Source of the DNA: Akanthomyces muscarius
Lineage: Eukaryota; Ascomycota; Sordariomycetes; Hypocreales; Cordycipitaceae
Assembly (NCBI RefSeq): GCF_028009165.1
Contig: NC_079243.1
Span: 2,852,001-2,916,000, forward strand
Direction: 5' to 3'
DNA length: 64,000 nt
Shown: positions 21,752-33,200 of the stretch, one piece after another
Layout: every line of letters begins with the position of its first letter
Numbering within the stretch: the stretch's first letter is position 1
Translations under genes and position numbers: made by a program
The notes under the pieces: generated by a model
The model's database searches: none
Seen by the model: the letters and a program-made list of their open reading frames with translations, nothing else
What the model was told of the DNA's origin: nothing

Positions 21752-21931
21752 GCTTGTAGCATGAATTCCAGATTGTGTACTTGTTAAGTATAACAATGCA
21801 AAGTGATGTATGTAGTCTCATCTACCATGTCTAGAGGCTCAAATCATGAATCATTCCCACGGTCACCACCATGGCCTGTTTTATATTTATCCACCCGTGT
21901 TCCCAAGTATTACGTTGTTCGTTTTGCCTTG
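21752..21931. other. Short convergent 3' spacer
   Basis: 180 bp between the thaumatin-like gene (+) and the ankyrin gene (-). Confidence 0.5.
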
Positions 21932-22763
21932 CTACCTCTGTGCCCTCTCCCGTTTTCTCCTCTCCCACTCTGCGCGCTCCTCGTCATCACTGCCGCTGAA
22001 CTCGGCATCCTCATCCATATCCTGCACCGGCAACCTCGGAGGTGCCTGTCCCGGCAGGGGCGGCGCTTGACCTGGTGGTGGAGGCGGAGGCGGCACACCC
22101 GCCGGCGGTGGTGCGCCGCCGCCGCCCACCACCTCCACAAAGTCGCCGGCATTCTGCGACGCGTACAGGTGCTTGTCAATGAGGCTCCGCAGGGCCGTGT
22201 TGGTGGGGTCGACGAGCTGGTGCGCCGTGAGGCCGCCCTTGTTGCGCAGGCGCGGGTTGGAGCCGGCCTCGAGCATCATGCCGACGAGGGCGGCGCCAAA
22301 GTCGCGCTGCGCGGGAGGTTCCGAGTTGAGCCAGCGGATGGCGGTGTGCAGGGGCGTGTCCCCCTCGAGGCGGTTGACGGGGTCGCACTCAAAGTTGGGC
22401 TGGTCGAGGAGGAGGTCGATGATTTCGTCTTTCCCTGCTTGTCAGTACATGGTGTGAAGTAGTAGGGGAGGCGACGCGGGGAAGGAGACGCACAGTTGCC
22501 GCGAGAGGCGGCCTCGTGGTAGAGATGGTTGCCCATGACGGTCGTGGTGCGGTTGAGGAGCGTGGTGATTTGGTCGTCGGGCAGGCCGTCGAGGACTTCG
22601 GTCAGGAGGTCGGTGTTGTTGCGGCGGCAGGCCTCGATGAGGAGCTCCTTTGGCGAGGCGCCCTGTTAAAAACGTTAGCCTCGGTAGTTTCGTTCCCACG
22701 GTTCCAGGTCGCTGGACGGCGGGTGCAGGCGCGGGAGCTTACCTCGTGTTCTTCGTCTCCCAT
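21932..22763 (-). CDS. Small ankyrin-repeat protein
   Basis: Three exons, 22763..22743 (7 codons, MGDEEHE), 22662..22494 and 22434..21932, with introns of 80 and 59 bp; 230 residues. The junctions give ASPKELLIEACRRNNTDLL in the first helix pair and HLYHEAASRGN in the next. Then GDTPLHTAIRW and the repeat GAALVGMMLEAGSNPRLRNK follow, three to four ankyrin units across residues 8-150. A proline-rich linker (eight consecutive Pro with Gly/Ala) and an acidic/basic C-terminus ending in ERRKRERAQR follow. The layout is like yeast YGL242C-type small ankyrin proteins, whose role is unknown; protein-protein binding is expected. The very short first exon was chosen because its donor GTAAGC and the frame fit and it supplies the only suitable ATG. 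Confidence 0.8.
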
Positions 22764-23802
22764 GATTGCGCGCGGGGAACCGGATTGTGCGTTCTATGAA
22801 GTGATTGCGTGTGGTATCGCGGTCTGCGATCCGTCTGCCCCTCGGTGGGCCGTTCTCTGCAGTGTATGAATAGCTAGTCCGTCGCGCACAAGCTGTCTGC
22901 CGTGATGCGTCTAGATGTAAACGTGGGCGGTTAAAATGGGCTGCCTGGTGGTGGTGGTGGTGTGCGTTGTTGCGGTGACGTTTGACGCTAACAACGGTGC
23001 GAGGAAAGCCTTTGCCCCTCGTTCTGTGGCGCAGGGCCCAGGGGGGGGGCCAGGGGAGGCCTGGTGAGATGGGCGGCCTGAAGCGGGAGCCTGCGCGGGT
23101 AGTGCAGGAATAAAGAGGATCGTTGGTCAATTTTGCGGCATGAAAGGTAATCCAGTTAAAAGTTGGATCAGCCAATTTATCAGAAAGTGAGGCTGATATC
23201 GCGCCACAGATCAGGACTGTCACCTGAAACCTACTTATACCCATGACGATGCAATGCAGCTTGCTCACGCGATGACGCGGGTACCAGGATTCGTGTCCAT
23301 CAATATTCTTGATCGTCGATCGATTACACTGCTCTTATTTTTCAGTTTTCCAAGCCTCTCGATACAGTGAGTCTCCAACTAGATGGCTATAGTCCTGACC
23401 GCAGAGCTGCATGTCACATATGCCATGAGCACAAGAGACCTTTGGGCAAGCATATGCAATCGCACAAGCTTCGCAATGTTCTCAACTTGAAAACAAAACA
23501 ATCGTCGACAAAATCATCACGCGAGGACGGCAAGTTTGGTATATCGCATATAAGCTATTGCTGTCAGTCATTGGTGGGGCGCCGCGCCGAAATCGTCACC
23601 AACCACCCCACCAGCATCTTGAAAATTCGCGACTCGACTTTTCTTTGCCCGCCAGCGTTGCGAAGAGCTCCCACGACAGACTTTCGCTCTCGCAACTTGG
23701 TTACAAATCTGATTATCTGCTCAGCAATATCCCAAACTCTCGTTACCACCCTATCACGCCGCACCCACAAACAGCGACGCCGTCGCAACAACAGCCGCCG
23801 CC
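22764..23802. other. Divergent promoter region
   Basis: About 1 kb between the ankyrin gene (-) and RPC11 (+). Open frames extending into RPC11 from upstream lack protein character and were not used. Confidence 0.5.
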
Positions 23803-24218
23803 ATGCTTCTCTGTACGATCCAACCATCCCAGCTTCCCGCAGGCTTGCTTTCCCAAGCTCTGCCCGACGGCCTGTCCTCTCTAACACGCGTCCAGTTTGC
23901 CCCCATTGCGCCAACATCCTCACCGTCTCCCGCACCAACCAGGGCACCAACCGCCTCGAGTGCCGCACCTGCCCGTTTGAGCACACCATCACGGAGCCCG
24001 TCTTCTCACGGCGCGTCTACGAGCGCAAGGAAAAGGAGGACGTCTTTGGCGGGCCCGGCGCCTGGGACAATGCGCAAAAGGCCCGCGTGCAGTGTCCCGC
24101 CGAGGCCTGCGACGGCCTCGAGGCCGCCTTTTACCAGGTCCAGATCCGCAGCGCCGACGAGCCCATGACGAGCTTCTACAAGTGCATGGCCTGCGGCCAT
24201 CGGTGGAGGGAAAATTAG
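23803..24218 (+). CDS. RPC11: RNA polymerase III subunit C11 (RPC11/RPC10)
   Basis: Two exons: a 10-base first exon at 23803..23812 (ATG CTT CTC T) and 23896..24218, with an 83 bp intron. The joined protein starts MLLFCPHCANILTVSRTNQG and has 110 residues, the standard size. The N-terminal zinc ribbon uses CPHC and CRTC. The C-terminal TFIIS-like ribbon uses CPAEAC and CMACGHRW and carries the acidic catalytic loop RSADEP between them. RPC11 provides intrinsic RNA cleavage and assists termination and reinitiation by Pol III on tRNA and 5S genes. The tiny first exon is needed to restore the invariant start of the family, which makes the model convincing. It converges with MED31 across a 223 bp spacer. 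Confidence 0.95.
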
Positions 24219-24441
24219 AGACGGCAGTTGCTTTTTTTTTTTTTTTTTTCACATTTCTTTCGGTGTTTGGGTCGGGATGCATTGGTTGGCGTTGGGTAGC
24301 ACTCGCATACAACTCTGCGCACTCTGCCAAGAGTCCAGACTTTCTTATTTCCAACTTTATATACAAATGTTCTTTTTTACCCAAGCAGCTGTTGTACAAT
24401 TATCGTAGTCTCGTTAACCCATATCCCCGTGCAGCTCGACA
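24219..24441. other. Convergent 3' spacer with poly-T run
   Basis: Contains a run of about 19 T at 24232-24250 just after the RPC11 stop. No gene. Confidence 0.6.
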
Positions 24442-24885
24442 TCACGTCGCCCCTTCTTTATGCCACTGCACCGCGCTCCGCATGCCCTCCTCCACTAGCC
24501 GCTGCACCAGGTCAGGGCTCATGATGTCCTGCCGGAAGCGCTCCTGCTGCAGCAGCTCGAGGTGGCGCAGCGTCGGCCCCGGATACGTCAGGTACTTCAG
24601 GTACGGCGGGCGGCTCCAGTACTGCAGGTAGGCGAGGTAGGCGATGAACGCGGGCTGCGTCAGGAGCTTCTGCGAGGCGAGATGATTGAGGTAAAACGGG
24701 TTCGCGAGCGACTGGACAAACTGCGTGTCGCGTGCCCGTTAGCTCCGGCTGACAGCAGGGGACGACATGGGGGATGAGCGTACCTCGAGCTCAATCTCGA
24801 ATCGCGAGTAGCCGCCGTACTGCGGCTCGCTCCAGTCGGGCGGCGCAGAGGGCGACGACATGTCGACGTCGTGAGACTCCATCAT
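24442..24885 (-). CDS. MED31: Mediator complex subunit 31 (Soh1)
   Basis: Two exons, 24885..24784 and 24720..24442, with a 63 bp intron (GTACGC donor, CGCAG acceptor); 126 residues. The core is highly recognisable: YSRFEIELEFVQSLANPFYL across the junction, then LASQKLLTQPAFIAYLAYLQ, YWSRPPYLKYLTYPGPTLRH and LELLQQERFRQDIMSP. Med31 sits in the Mediator middle module and links it to RNA polymerase II; it is among the most conserved Mediator subunits. Two adjacent Met codons (24885 and 24882) are both possible starts. The open frame continues further upstream with basic, non-conserved sequence that is not part of the family. Confidence 0.95.
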
Positions 24886-25581
24886 CGGGGTCCGGTGGCT
24901 CTTCGGATGCAAGCGGCGCTCGATGCGGCGGGCTTTGCGGCTAGTTTGCACTGGCAGGATGCGTGTGTTGGTGTGAGGTCTTGGTTTGCGAATCCGCTCG
25001 CAACGGATCGACACTAAAGTGGCCCCGCGGTTCCGCAATGCATCGCTGTCGGGCTGAACTTGCACGCGAGGCACTAGAAGTCGGCTGTATCAAATGGCGA
25101 ATGTGAAGAAAAAGAAACCAGAAAGGTGTGGTTCAATGAGCCAGTTTTTTTGATGGTTTTGATTTCTTTTAGTTACTGGCTGGTCTAGCAGAAGGCATCA
25201 CCCATGAGCAGTAGCTGTAAATGCGAGCGAGTGCTCTGGCCGTCCATGAACGTAACGTAACGCTCCTTTACATGCTGAATTTCAGCGGGCTTTATCACCA
25301 ACATCGCGGTCAAAATTACGTATACCCCGTATAAAAAAGTCTTTTCAAATATGGCTTCCTCCCTGCCAAATTCACCTGTCAAAACGCCATCGACCATCGT
25401 GCCACGCGCTGGCCCTGACAACGCCTTCACTTACACTTGTGATACCCCCTACATGCGCTGCCTAGGTATGGCTGCATGATTCACCCACGCCCTTGGTGTA
25501 ACTATTTTTCGTTTTCTTCTATTTATTTTCATTTTTATACAAGTTTTCCTTGTTATCTATTCGCAGGCTTCATCCGCCAAG
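24886..25581. other. Divergent promoter region
   Basis: Between MED31 (-) and the unknown Cys-containing gene (+). T-rich at 25505-25555 just before the latter. No gene seen. Confidence 0.5.
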
Positions 25582-27492
25582 ATGCAAGTGCAGCAGCCAT
25601 CCGAACAGCATTGCTTCGACCAGCACTGCGGACTGTGCACATTTGAGCTGGGGGACGACGAGCCCATCATAGCAAGTATGTTACTGTAGTCAAACACTAT
25701 ACCGCCGCTGACAGTCAACAGCCAATGTTCTGGGCACCAGATTTGCGCGGCTGACGAAACCGCGCAGTGAGTATTGTGACTGGAACTGCAACCATCCACA
25801 CAACATAGCAGCGGCATTCCACGAATCCTGCCTGGCCTACGCTGGCCCGTTCTTCTTACCCATCGAGGAGTTGGGCCGCATGATCCGCCACAGCCTGATC
25901 CCTGAACTTGGCGCCAGCCTCGCCAACCCTGCGCTGATGGAAGAATTCGCCGCTCGGTATGTCATGGAGCACACACCGTTCCCACTGGAGGTATGCCAGC
26001 GGATCGCGCCGTACCTGGTGCGGCCGTGCAGCGTTGCAGCAACGCTCTCCGTGAGAGGTGGCAAGCCGCGGAAAACTACCGTCTCGCTCCTTGGCGAAAT
26101 TTGGGTACAGTTCGTCAAGGTCCATGGCGCGCCGTACGTCGCCTTCGTCGCCAACACGCCCGCACCCGCCTCGTACTTTGCCGGTACAGCTGTGCTCGTG
26201 TACCGACCCTGGCAGCATGATTGCGTGGTTCGCATCATGCATGATCCGTGGGGTGTGCGAAGGATAGTGTTCATGCGTGAAAACAGCAAACTTTCCGTTT
26301 CGGAGCGAAAAAACATATGGTGGGAGAATCTGCGGCTGCCGACGACCTCCGAAAGCCAAGAGCTGACCATTTTCAGCGATGTACCAACGCCCCTCTTCCC
26401 GTCACCCGGCTTGATTTTGCTAACCATGGATACAAATAGGAGGTCAAGCTGCGCAGGATGTTTGTGGGAAAAGAACCCTCTGCTGCCATCTTACGGCCTG
26501 TGATCCCTGTCTTGGGGGGCAGAAAAACCATACTGTTTGGAAGCAGCGGACTTGGCAGCGCTATTCAGCTGACACTGATGCGGTTCAATGAAACAACGAC
26601 AATCGGATACAATGCAGAGCTAAAAGATGGTGTCCTAGTTAGACTATCTGCCACACATATAGGTGGCGCGACAACTTCATGCTCCTCGCCGCGGGGAGCG
26701 GTGGACACACACTTGTACATGCCGCTCCATCCCGGGGAATGGGTCAAGGTCGTCTGGGCCCGGGGTACAAGAGGTCAAACATCAACAATACTGGCACTGA
26801 AAGGTAAGTTTCAAGAGTCAAGGGAGGAGAAGTAAGCTATTGCTGGTCGGTCTGCTAATTATACCGCCCAGCTTCTTCTAAATACCAACCGGGTGCTGGT
26901 CGCCGGCTCGCATGTGGAAGAGGTCAATGGCGTGACATTGCCCACCTCGCATCGGTTCGTTGGCGAAGCGAAGAAAAAGACTCAGACTGTGACGGCCCAG
27001 CTCCACCTGCTTGAAGGTGTCCGAGGTATAATTTGCATGGCAGAGCCGCCGCAGGCAGACTACGTGGCATCGGCAGGACTGATACCACGCCTGCCGCAGC
27101 CCGCATCGTCGTATCCCCGGGGCAAACGCGGCGAGGCATTTTACCTGTCCGTCATTAAGCTTCGACCAGCCACGAGCATGCGTCTCTCCGTGAACGGCCG
27201 GCGCATCACGGGTTTGCTTCTCATCTACCAGGACGGCGCGGAGGACACGCTCGGACGAGTGTGCCTGGCAAAGCTGCAGCCGCCGGAGAGGCTGTACGAG
27301 GATGGCATTTGGATTCTCGCGGAGCAAGTCGACAAGTATCCGCAGGTAGTGCGGGTCGTGGTCGAAAAACCCGGGCGTAACGCGGACAGGTATCTTCATG
27401 TGCGCTGGCAGGGCCAGCTGGAGTGGTGGTCGTCTGCGCGGCAGTGCGAGCTACACTACTTGCAAGGGCAGACGCTTCCCGCACGTCCTTAG
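25582..27492 (+). CDS. Unrecognised fungal protein with Cys/His-rich N-terminus
   Basis: Exons inferred: 25582..25675, 25722..26380, 26440..26803 and a last exon to 27492. The first two introns (46 and 59 bp) are clean and keep frame. The third is problematic. The donor GTAAGT at 26804 is good, but the obvious acceptor at 26870-26871 leaves the frame off by one. An acceptor at 26919-26920 restores it and gives 562 residues. The start has Cys/His spacing (CFDQHCGLC, then YCDWNCNHPHN and SCLAY) that could bind zinc. The centre looks globular (PTPASYFAG-like beta segments, VVRIMHDPWGVRR). The last 190 residues form another globular block. I do not recognise a family. A small decay (frameshift) in the third intron region is an alternative to unusual splicing. 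Confidence 0.55.
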
Positions 27493-27885
27493 GTATCTAT
27501 GCTACAGGCAGTTCGAGTTGCGGTGCAGTGGTGTTGAGAATTCGGGACCGGCGTGCAAACGGGCAGCAGCGTTTAGTTTCTAGGCAGGTACGACGCGGCG
27601 TGACACAGCTGCTAAATGTATCAATGCCACAGCTTGCAAACATCGATGACATAGAAGGGGTTTTGGAGCGCAAGAAAAATGTGCAAAAAAAAATTACACG
27701 AGACGTCAATCACGGGTAGTTAAATACTGCCTTGCCTGCTTCTTCCACTTACACGACAGATCTCCACCACGTTGCGCACACTAACGTTACCGTCTCATGT
27801 ATGACCGTCCAGGCACCAGCTCAACATCTCATCTCGCCATCTCCCTCCTCCCACCCGCCATCTATTCAGCTTCTCCGTCTCCACC
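27493..27885. other. Intergenic between two plus-strand genes
   Basis: 3' side of the unknown gene and promoter of the phosphoesterase, with CT-rich sequence just before the ATG. No gene. Confidence 0.5.
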
Positions 27886-28935
27886 ATGGCGCGCATCAAA
27901 ACCCGCATCCTCATCCTCTCCGACACCCATGGGCACTCGCCCGTGCCCACCCGCGCCGAGGATGACCTCTCCCTGACCAGCGACTTTTGCCTCGCCACCA
28001 CCGGCTATCGTGAGCCGCTTCCCTCTGCCGATGTCGCCCTGCACTGCGGCGACCTGACAACCCGTACCACGCCCTGGGAGTTTCGCCGCACCGTGGCCAT
28101 GCTGCGCAGCCTGCGCGCGTCACTCAAGATTGTCATCCCCGGCAACCACGACCGCGCTCTGGACGAGGCCTTCTGGACATCCACGCAGGACAGCGGCAAC
28201 GGATACGTCATGACAAAGGATCCCGAGTATAGAACAGAAGCACTGGAGCTCCTGGAAGAGGCCAAGAAGGACGGGGTCGTGTACATTGGAAAGGAGGGCG
28301 AGTACTCCTTCCCGCTGGCAAACGGCGCCGTGCTGCGCATCTACGCAAGCCCGTGGACGCCCGAGTACGGCACCTGGGGTTTCCAATACAGCCCAGAGAC
28401 GGGCCACGACTTTCACATCCCCGCCGGCATCGACATTGCCATGACGCACGGCCCGCCCAGAGACGTCCTCGACCTCGCTGGCTTCAACCTGCCGCAGTAC
28501 AACATGCAGCAGGAGCACGCCGGGTGCCCCGACCTCTTCACCGCCGTGGCCCGGGCCAGGCCGCGCATACACTGCTTCGGGCACATCCACGAGGCGTGGG
28601 GCGCCTACCTCGCGCGCTGGAGGGCGGATACGAAGAGTACAGAAAAGCACACCACGGTGGAGAAGGCGATTGATGCGGTAGCGTCGAGGAGCATCGTCCG
28701 GCTGCAGGACATCAAGCCCATGACGGTGCTGGATCCGCCGGCGACGGAGGAGCAAGCCAAGCAGCTGATGGAATGGAGCAGGCAGATGGGCGTGCACATC
28801 AACTTGGAGGAGGCGAGGGGAGAGGGCCACGAGGTAGAAGATACGCTGTTTTTGAATGCGGCGATTGAGGGGCATCGGCAGAAGCCGTCCCAGCTGCCGT
28901 TTATTATCGACATGTTGCTGGACAAGACTACGTAA
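27886..28935 (+). CDS. Calcineurin-like metallophosphoesterase
   Basis: Single exon, 349 residues, starting in a good context (CCACCATGG). All metal-binding signatures of the calcineurin-type superfamily are present: SDTHG near residue 12, CGDLT near 55, GNHD near 86, THGPP near 186 and GHIHEA near 233. The arrangement matches the small cytosolic MPPED-like proteins found as single copies or paralogues in filamentous fungi. These hydrolyse phosphomonoesters or phosphodiesters using two metal ions; the natural substrate is unknown. There is no signal peptide or membrane segment. The C-terminal 100 residues are a helical extension with no known motif. Confidence 0.9.
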   Translation: MARIKTRILILSDTHGHSPVPTRAEDDLSLTSDFCLATTGYREPLPSADVALHCGDLTTRTTPWEFRRTVAMLRSLRASLKIVIPGNHDRALDEAFWTSTQDSGNGYVMTKDPEYRTEALELLEEAKKDGVVYIGKEGEYSFPLANGAVLRIYASPWTPEYGTWGFQYSPETGHDFHIPAGIDIAMTHGPPRDVLDLAGFNLPQYNMQQEHAGCPDLFTAVARARPRIHCFGHIHEAWGAYLARWRADTKSTEKHTTVEKAIDAVASRSIVRLQDIKPMTVLDPPATEEQAKQLMEWSRQMGVHINLEEARGEGHEVEDTLFLNAAIEGHRQKPSQLPFIIDMLLDKTT

Positions 28936-29536
28936 TGAGGCATCTAGTAGCTTGTTGTCCATATATTATTATTATTATTATTATTCGCTTTTATTGCTGC
29001 TGGAGAATTTAGCTTAGTCTCTGGTAACTTGCTTGCCTATACAAGCATCATTTTCTTGACATCCATTGCTGCCGAAGTAGATGATGAAGCATTCGGTAGT
29101 TTGTTTGTCCAAATGCACTACTTCTCAATTTTGTCCTAGCAAGTCCCTAACCCGAGTGTATCAATTCCCGTCCTGTGGAAGTACGCCTCACTCATCGTGA
29201 CCGAGGCCCGTGTCACCTCAGCCACCAGATCCTAGCCAGATCGGAGCTACGGTGTGCAAGACCGGACCATAGAGCCTATTTGCACGACTCCTAGACAAGT
29301 ACACACCACGCACACATGTAGCACTGGGCGACGGTTTTTGAGATGATTCTATCAGTTATTTGCATTAATTAACGTAGCGGCATGGTGCCAACTTTTACAC
29401 ATGGAGCCGTTGGGCCATTTTCATATCCATATCCGTCAATTGCGACTCCCGGCCCGATCCACGTATTAAAGGGAGTCCACACATTTTTCCATTTACACTG
29501 TCCAAGTGTACTGTAGCAAGTGCTTTTTTAACACGC
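28936..29536. other. Convergent 3' region with ATT microsatellite
   Basis: Contains an (ATT)n run of about 22 bases at 28964-28985 directly after the phosphoesterase gene. No gene seen. Confidence 0.6.
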
Positions 29537-30218
29537 TTACAGAGCAAAGACGGCAGCAGCAATAGCAGCGAGGACACCAGCGACGGGGCCAGCAGCGTCG
29601 TTGGAGCCAGGGGCGGTGGTGGAGACGCTGGTGCCAGCGGCGGAGGAGGAGCTGGAGCTGCCGGAGCCGGAGCCACCGTGGGAGGTGGTGTGGGTGGCCA
29701 TGGTGCTGGTGCCGTTGCCAGGGAGGGCGGTGCTGTGGCCAGAGGAGACGGCCGAGGTGACGGGGGGCAGGACACCGGTGAGGGAGCTGCTGGCGCTGCC
29801 GGTGGTGGCAGGGGTAGAGGCAGCCGAGCTGGAGCCGGACGAGGCACCGGTCGAGGTGGCAGACGCGGAGCCGGAAGAGATGCTGGAGACACCACCGCCG
29901 CAGAGCGAGTTGGCGGCGTCGAGGGCCTTCTGGAGGTCGTCCTTGGAGCAGCCCTTCTCGAGGCAGGGGGTGGCCTGGGAGCGGATCTTCTCCTGGTTCT
30001 CAGACTTGCAGGCGCAGCTGAGGTCGGTCAGGGAGCAGCCGGTGCTGCTCAGGGCGGGGAGCAGGCAGGTGATCTGTAGCACGTCTGTTAATTGAGGTTG
30101 TCCACGCGGGCAGCGGTAGCAGATGGAAACATACGGCGCACTGAGGGACGTTGGAGATGTCGGGGATGCCCTGAGCGGCGACGAGGCCAGCAGCGGCGAG
30201 AACGATGGCACCCTTCAT
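29537..30218 (-). CDS. CFEM-domain GPI-type surface protein
   Basis: Two exons, 30218..30135 (28 codons) and 30073..29537, with a 61 bp intron (GTATGT donor, CTACAG acceptor); 206 residues. A signal peptide MKGAIVLAAAGLVAAQ precedes a CFEM domain (residues about 20-85) with the eight expected cysteines: QCAITC, TGC, CAC, PCLEKGC and LCGG. The Asp needed for haem-iron binding by CFEM proteins is in SLTDLSCAC. A Ser/Thr/Gly-rich stalk of about 100 residues follows, then a hydrophobic tail (AGVLAAIAAAVFAL) after a small-residue site (SNDAAG). It is therefore likely GPI-anchored in the wall or membrane. CFEM proteins act in haem/iron capture, adhesion or host interaction. The acceptor was chosen over a nearer AG because only it keeps the Cys pattern in frame. 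Confidence 0.93.
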
Positions 30219-33200
30219 TTTGATGGTTGTGTGTGTTTGTTGGTAGGTAGGTGGGACGGAAGAGATCGAATGGAGGACAGAGATCTGGATGTGTATGTGA
30301 ATGGGGGAGGACAGAAGCGGGGGGAGGGCAAGAGGGCGAGGCAGGTCTTTTAAACTCGAGGCGAGGCGCAGTAGAAAGACTCGGGGAGCTTATTTTGTTT
30401 TGTTTTTTTCCCTCGCTGCACTTGGAGCTTACTGGCAAGCAAACAGCGGGAAGACTACCAGACACGGACAGACAACGTGGAGCTCCTGCTCAAAATGTTG
30501 GTGGTGCGGGTGGAGATCGGGGGGCCTGTGGGCACCGCCGCTTCAAGTGTCTCTGGCAGTGGGGTCCAGTGGATTGTTCCCCCCGGGGGTTGATGAAGCA
30601 GGGTGGCACTGGCAGGGAGAGAGAGTGGTGTGGCATGGCACTAATACGATGGGCTGTGCATTCTGCAAATAGAGGATGCAGATGGCTTTGGGACGGGATC
30701 TAGAGGCTGGGATTGAACAGACTTTGGTAGTTGGTAGTCGAGAAATGTGAAGAGCTGGCGGCGGAGATGAGGCTGGCCCACGCAACAGGCAGGTACCTAT
30801 GGAGGCAGGTGGCAGAATCTGCAGCACTGCGACTTCGGCCAGGAACGGCCAGGCCGCTTGTGGCTTTTGAGTGCCGAGACGGTGCCACGCAAGCTCGTCA
30901 GCCAGCACTGGCTTGCCAACTTTTCCAAGCGCCAAAGTATCAGTCCCTGGGCTGCCAGCACGAGCGCCGGTACAGGAAGGTAGGGAAGATCAGATGCTCT
31001 GTGCCGTAACCTCAAGTCAGCCTTCAATTGGCGCAGCAAGGCTTGGTCTGGACCATCAAGCCCAAAGTCAGTAAAGATTGACTCTGTCGGGTTCGTTTTT
31101 TTTATAGCAGTGACGCGCCAGCCTCCATCAGCTCCTAGTGAGGCTGGGCCAAAAGAGGAGAATGGTGGACAGTGCAACTTCAGCCGCCTACGACTACACA
31201 ATTAACAGTATGAAAATACTGATGATTCGAGTTCATCGTGAAAGCATAGCCTCGTTGCAACTGCATCTCCATCTGCACCGTTTCTCCTTGGCCAGCTTCG
31301 CCTGGTGCTGTAAAGAAAGCCTCACTCGCCACTATCTGCAAGAAATACCTACTTACCCGCTCGGTGCGCGCCCACCCTGGTTGCGTAGCCCGTGGCGATG
31401 GTCGCGACGATCCGAGCGAGAGGCCCGGGGCCCCAGCTGTCGACTGGTGACTGTAAAGAAGAAAAAAAGCTGCTGAAAACAGGGGCGTGTATAAGGTGTG
31501 GGGGGTGGGCCATCCGTTCACTGCATCAGCAAGCAGCCATCCATCTGCGCAGAGCCGCAGAGCCGGACGCGGCGGTTTGTCAAGCTACCTAATGATGGAA
31601 CTGTAACTTGCCCGTATCCAGCAAATCAATTGCCGAGCATCTCGCCCTCGCACTGGACTCTATGTTTGTAAACCTCGTGATTTCATCCCTGTTGGACATC
31701 AATCCCAGACAATTGAGAACATTTTTGCTTTTAAAAATTCTGGATAGGTTTCAGAACTAGGCCAAGACCCCCAGGAACAAGAGCTGGTCCCAACTTTGTT
31801 GTCCTGGTGGCGACGTCTGCACCCTTGCCTGGAGCCCGAGGCGGGGCCACACACCACGATACGAGGAGAGCTGGCGCCCCACTTGGCCAGCAAGCCAGCT
31901 CCTTAGCAGGAGCTTGTTTTTTTCTGGCTTTGGAGCTACTGGTACTGGCGCTGACTCTGCCGTCTCGCTTCCGTGCGCAGAGGCTGTCGGCTGTCGAGGG
32001 CAAAAGAAGCCACTAGGTTGAGTGGAGGGCTAGCGTAGTTGGGCCGTGGGAGAGAGTCGGATTGAGTTGAGTTGAATTTGAGCCTGGCCCTGATGCTACC
32101 AGCAAGCTACCCAGTAGTTACTGGTGCAAGCTCAGGGCCTCGTTGCCCGGCCATGCTCTTCGCGACAGTGGGGTTCGCCCTGATTCTAGACCACGCCCGC
32201 TGCCAGTATTTCTTCAGGTACGAAAGCAGTACATTGGGATTGAGTAGTGGCCGTGTTGGGATGAGCACGCTACTGATCCCAGTATCGAATGCTGGGCAGG
32301 ACGCAAAGTTAGAAGAGCGTACTGAGTAGTCGACATTTTCCTTGCCTCGCAGTCTAGATTGGCGCGGCACAGAAAATCTAAAGTCTTGGCACTGGAAATA
32401 AACCAGATGGCCATGCCATGCCGACGCTGCAGACCATCATAGCGTTCAGGGGCAGTGCAGGCCTCTGATTTCTCGCCACAGCAGGCACAGCGCCGAGCAC
32501 TCGCTCGGACGACCGTCTGGTGGGTGCGTCTTCAGGGGCCGACCTCTCTTTGCCTCTGTGAGCAAGCGATCAGCTGTCTATTAATATCCGCCTCTGGGCG
32601 CGCTGCCCTCCATCACGCACTCTGCTCAGCCTCTGCCAGTCAGCAATCAGTCCAGGCCAACGCTGCGACTCGCATAATCATGCGCCAGGCGCAGCAAGGC
32701 ACTCTGTTTCACGACGCCGTCGGCGATAGAATTAATCTGTCTTTGATCATCTCATACCGGCGCACGCGGCGCTCTAAACACCTCGATCCCGTGCGCTGCT
32801 ACAAGCTGTCTGGTTAGCTTCCAAGCTGCTTCTACTGGTAGTTATTGGCCCGGGCCTCGCACCGGATCGGGATATCGCTTGCACCGATCCTCCTCACTTC
32901 ATTTCTCACCATTCAACACTGACAACTGACGAGGAAAGATCGACTCTTAATTTCTCTCCGAAATTATTTTCCTGCCCATGCCAGCTCCATCTCATGTATT
33001 TTGCACCAAATCCAGGGTCCCCATTGTCTCTTTGTCGCGAAACATCCTGCATCCACGCCTGTCTCATCCGAACCGCAAGAATGCTGCGTAGAGCAACCAC
33101 GCACCAGCCCAAGACCAGCGTAGCGCCCGCCCGTCGAATCCTACACTAATGCACCGTAGATCGCCTAATTTTCGCGCCAACTTGATCCAAAACACGGCTC

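Noticed and set aside
23367..23895. Long upstream extension of the RPC11 frame
   Set aside because: Sequence is not conserved in the family; a 10-base first exon with a normal intron gives the invariant MLLFCPHC start.
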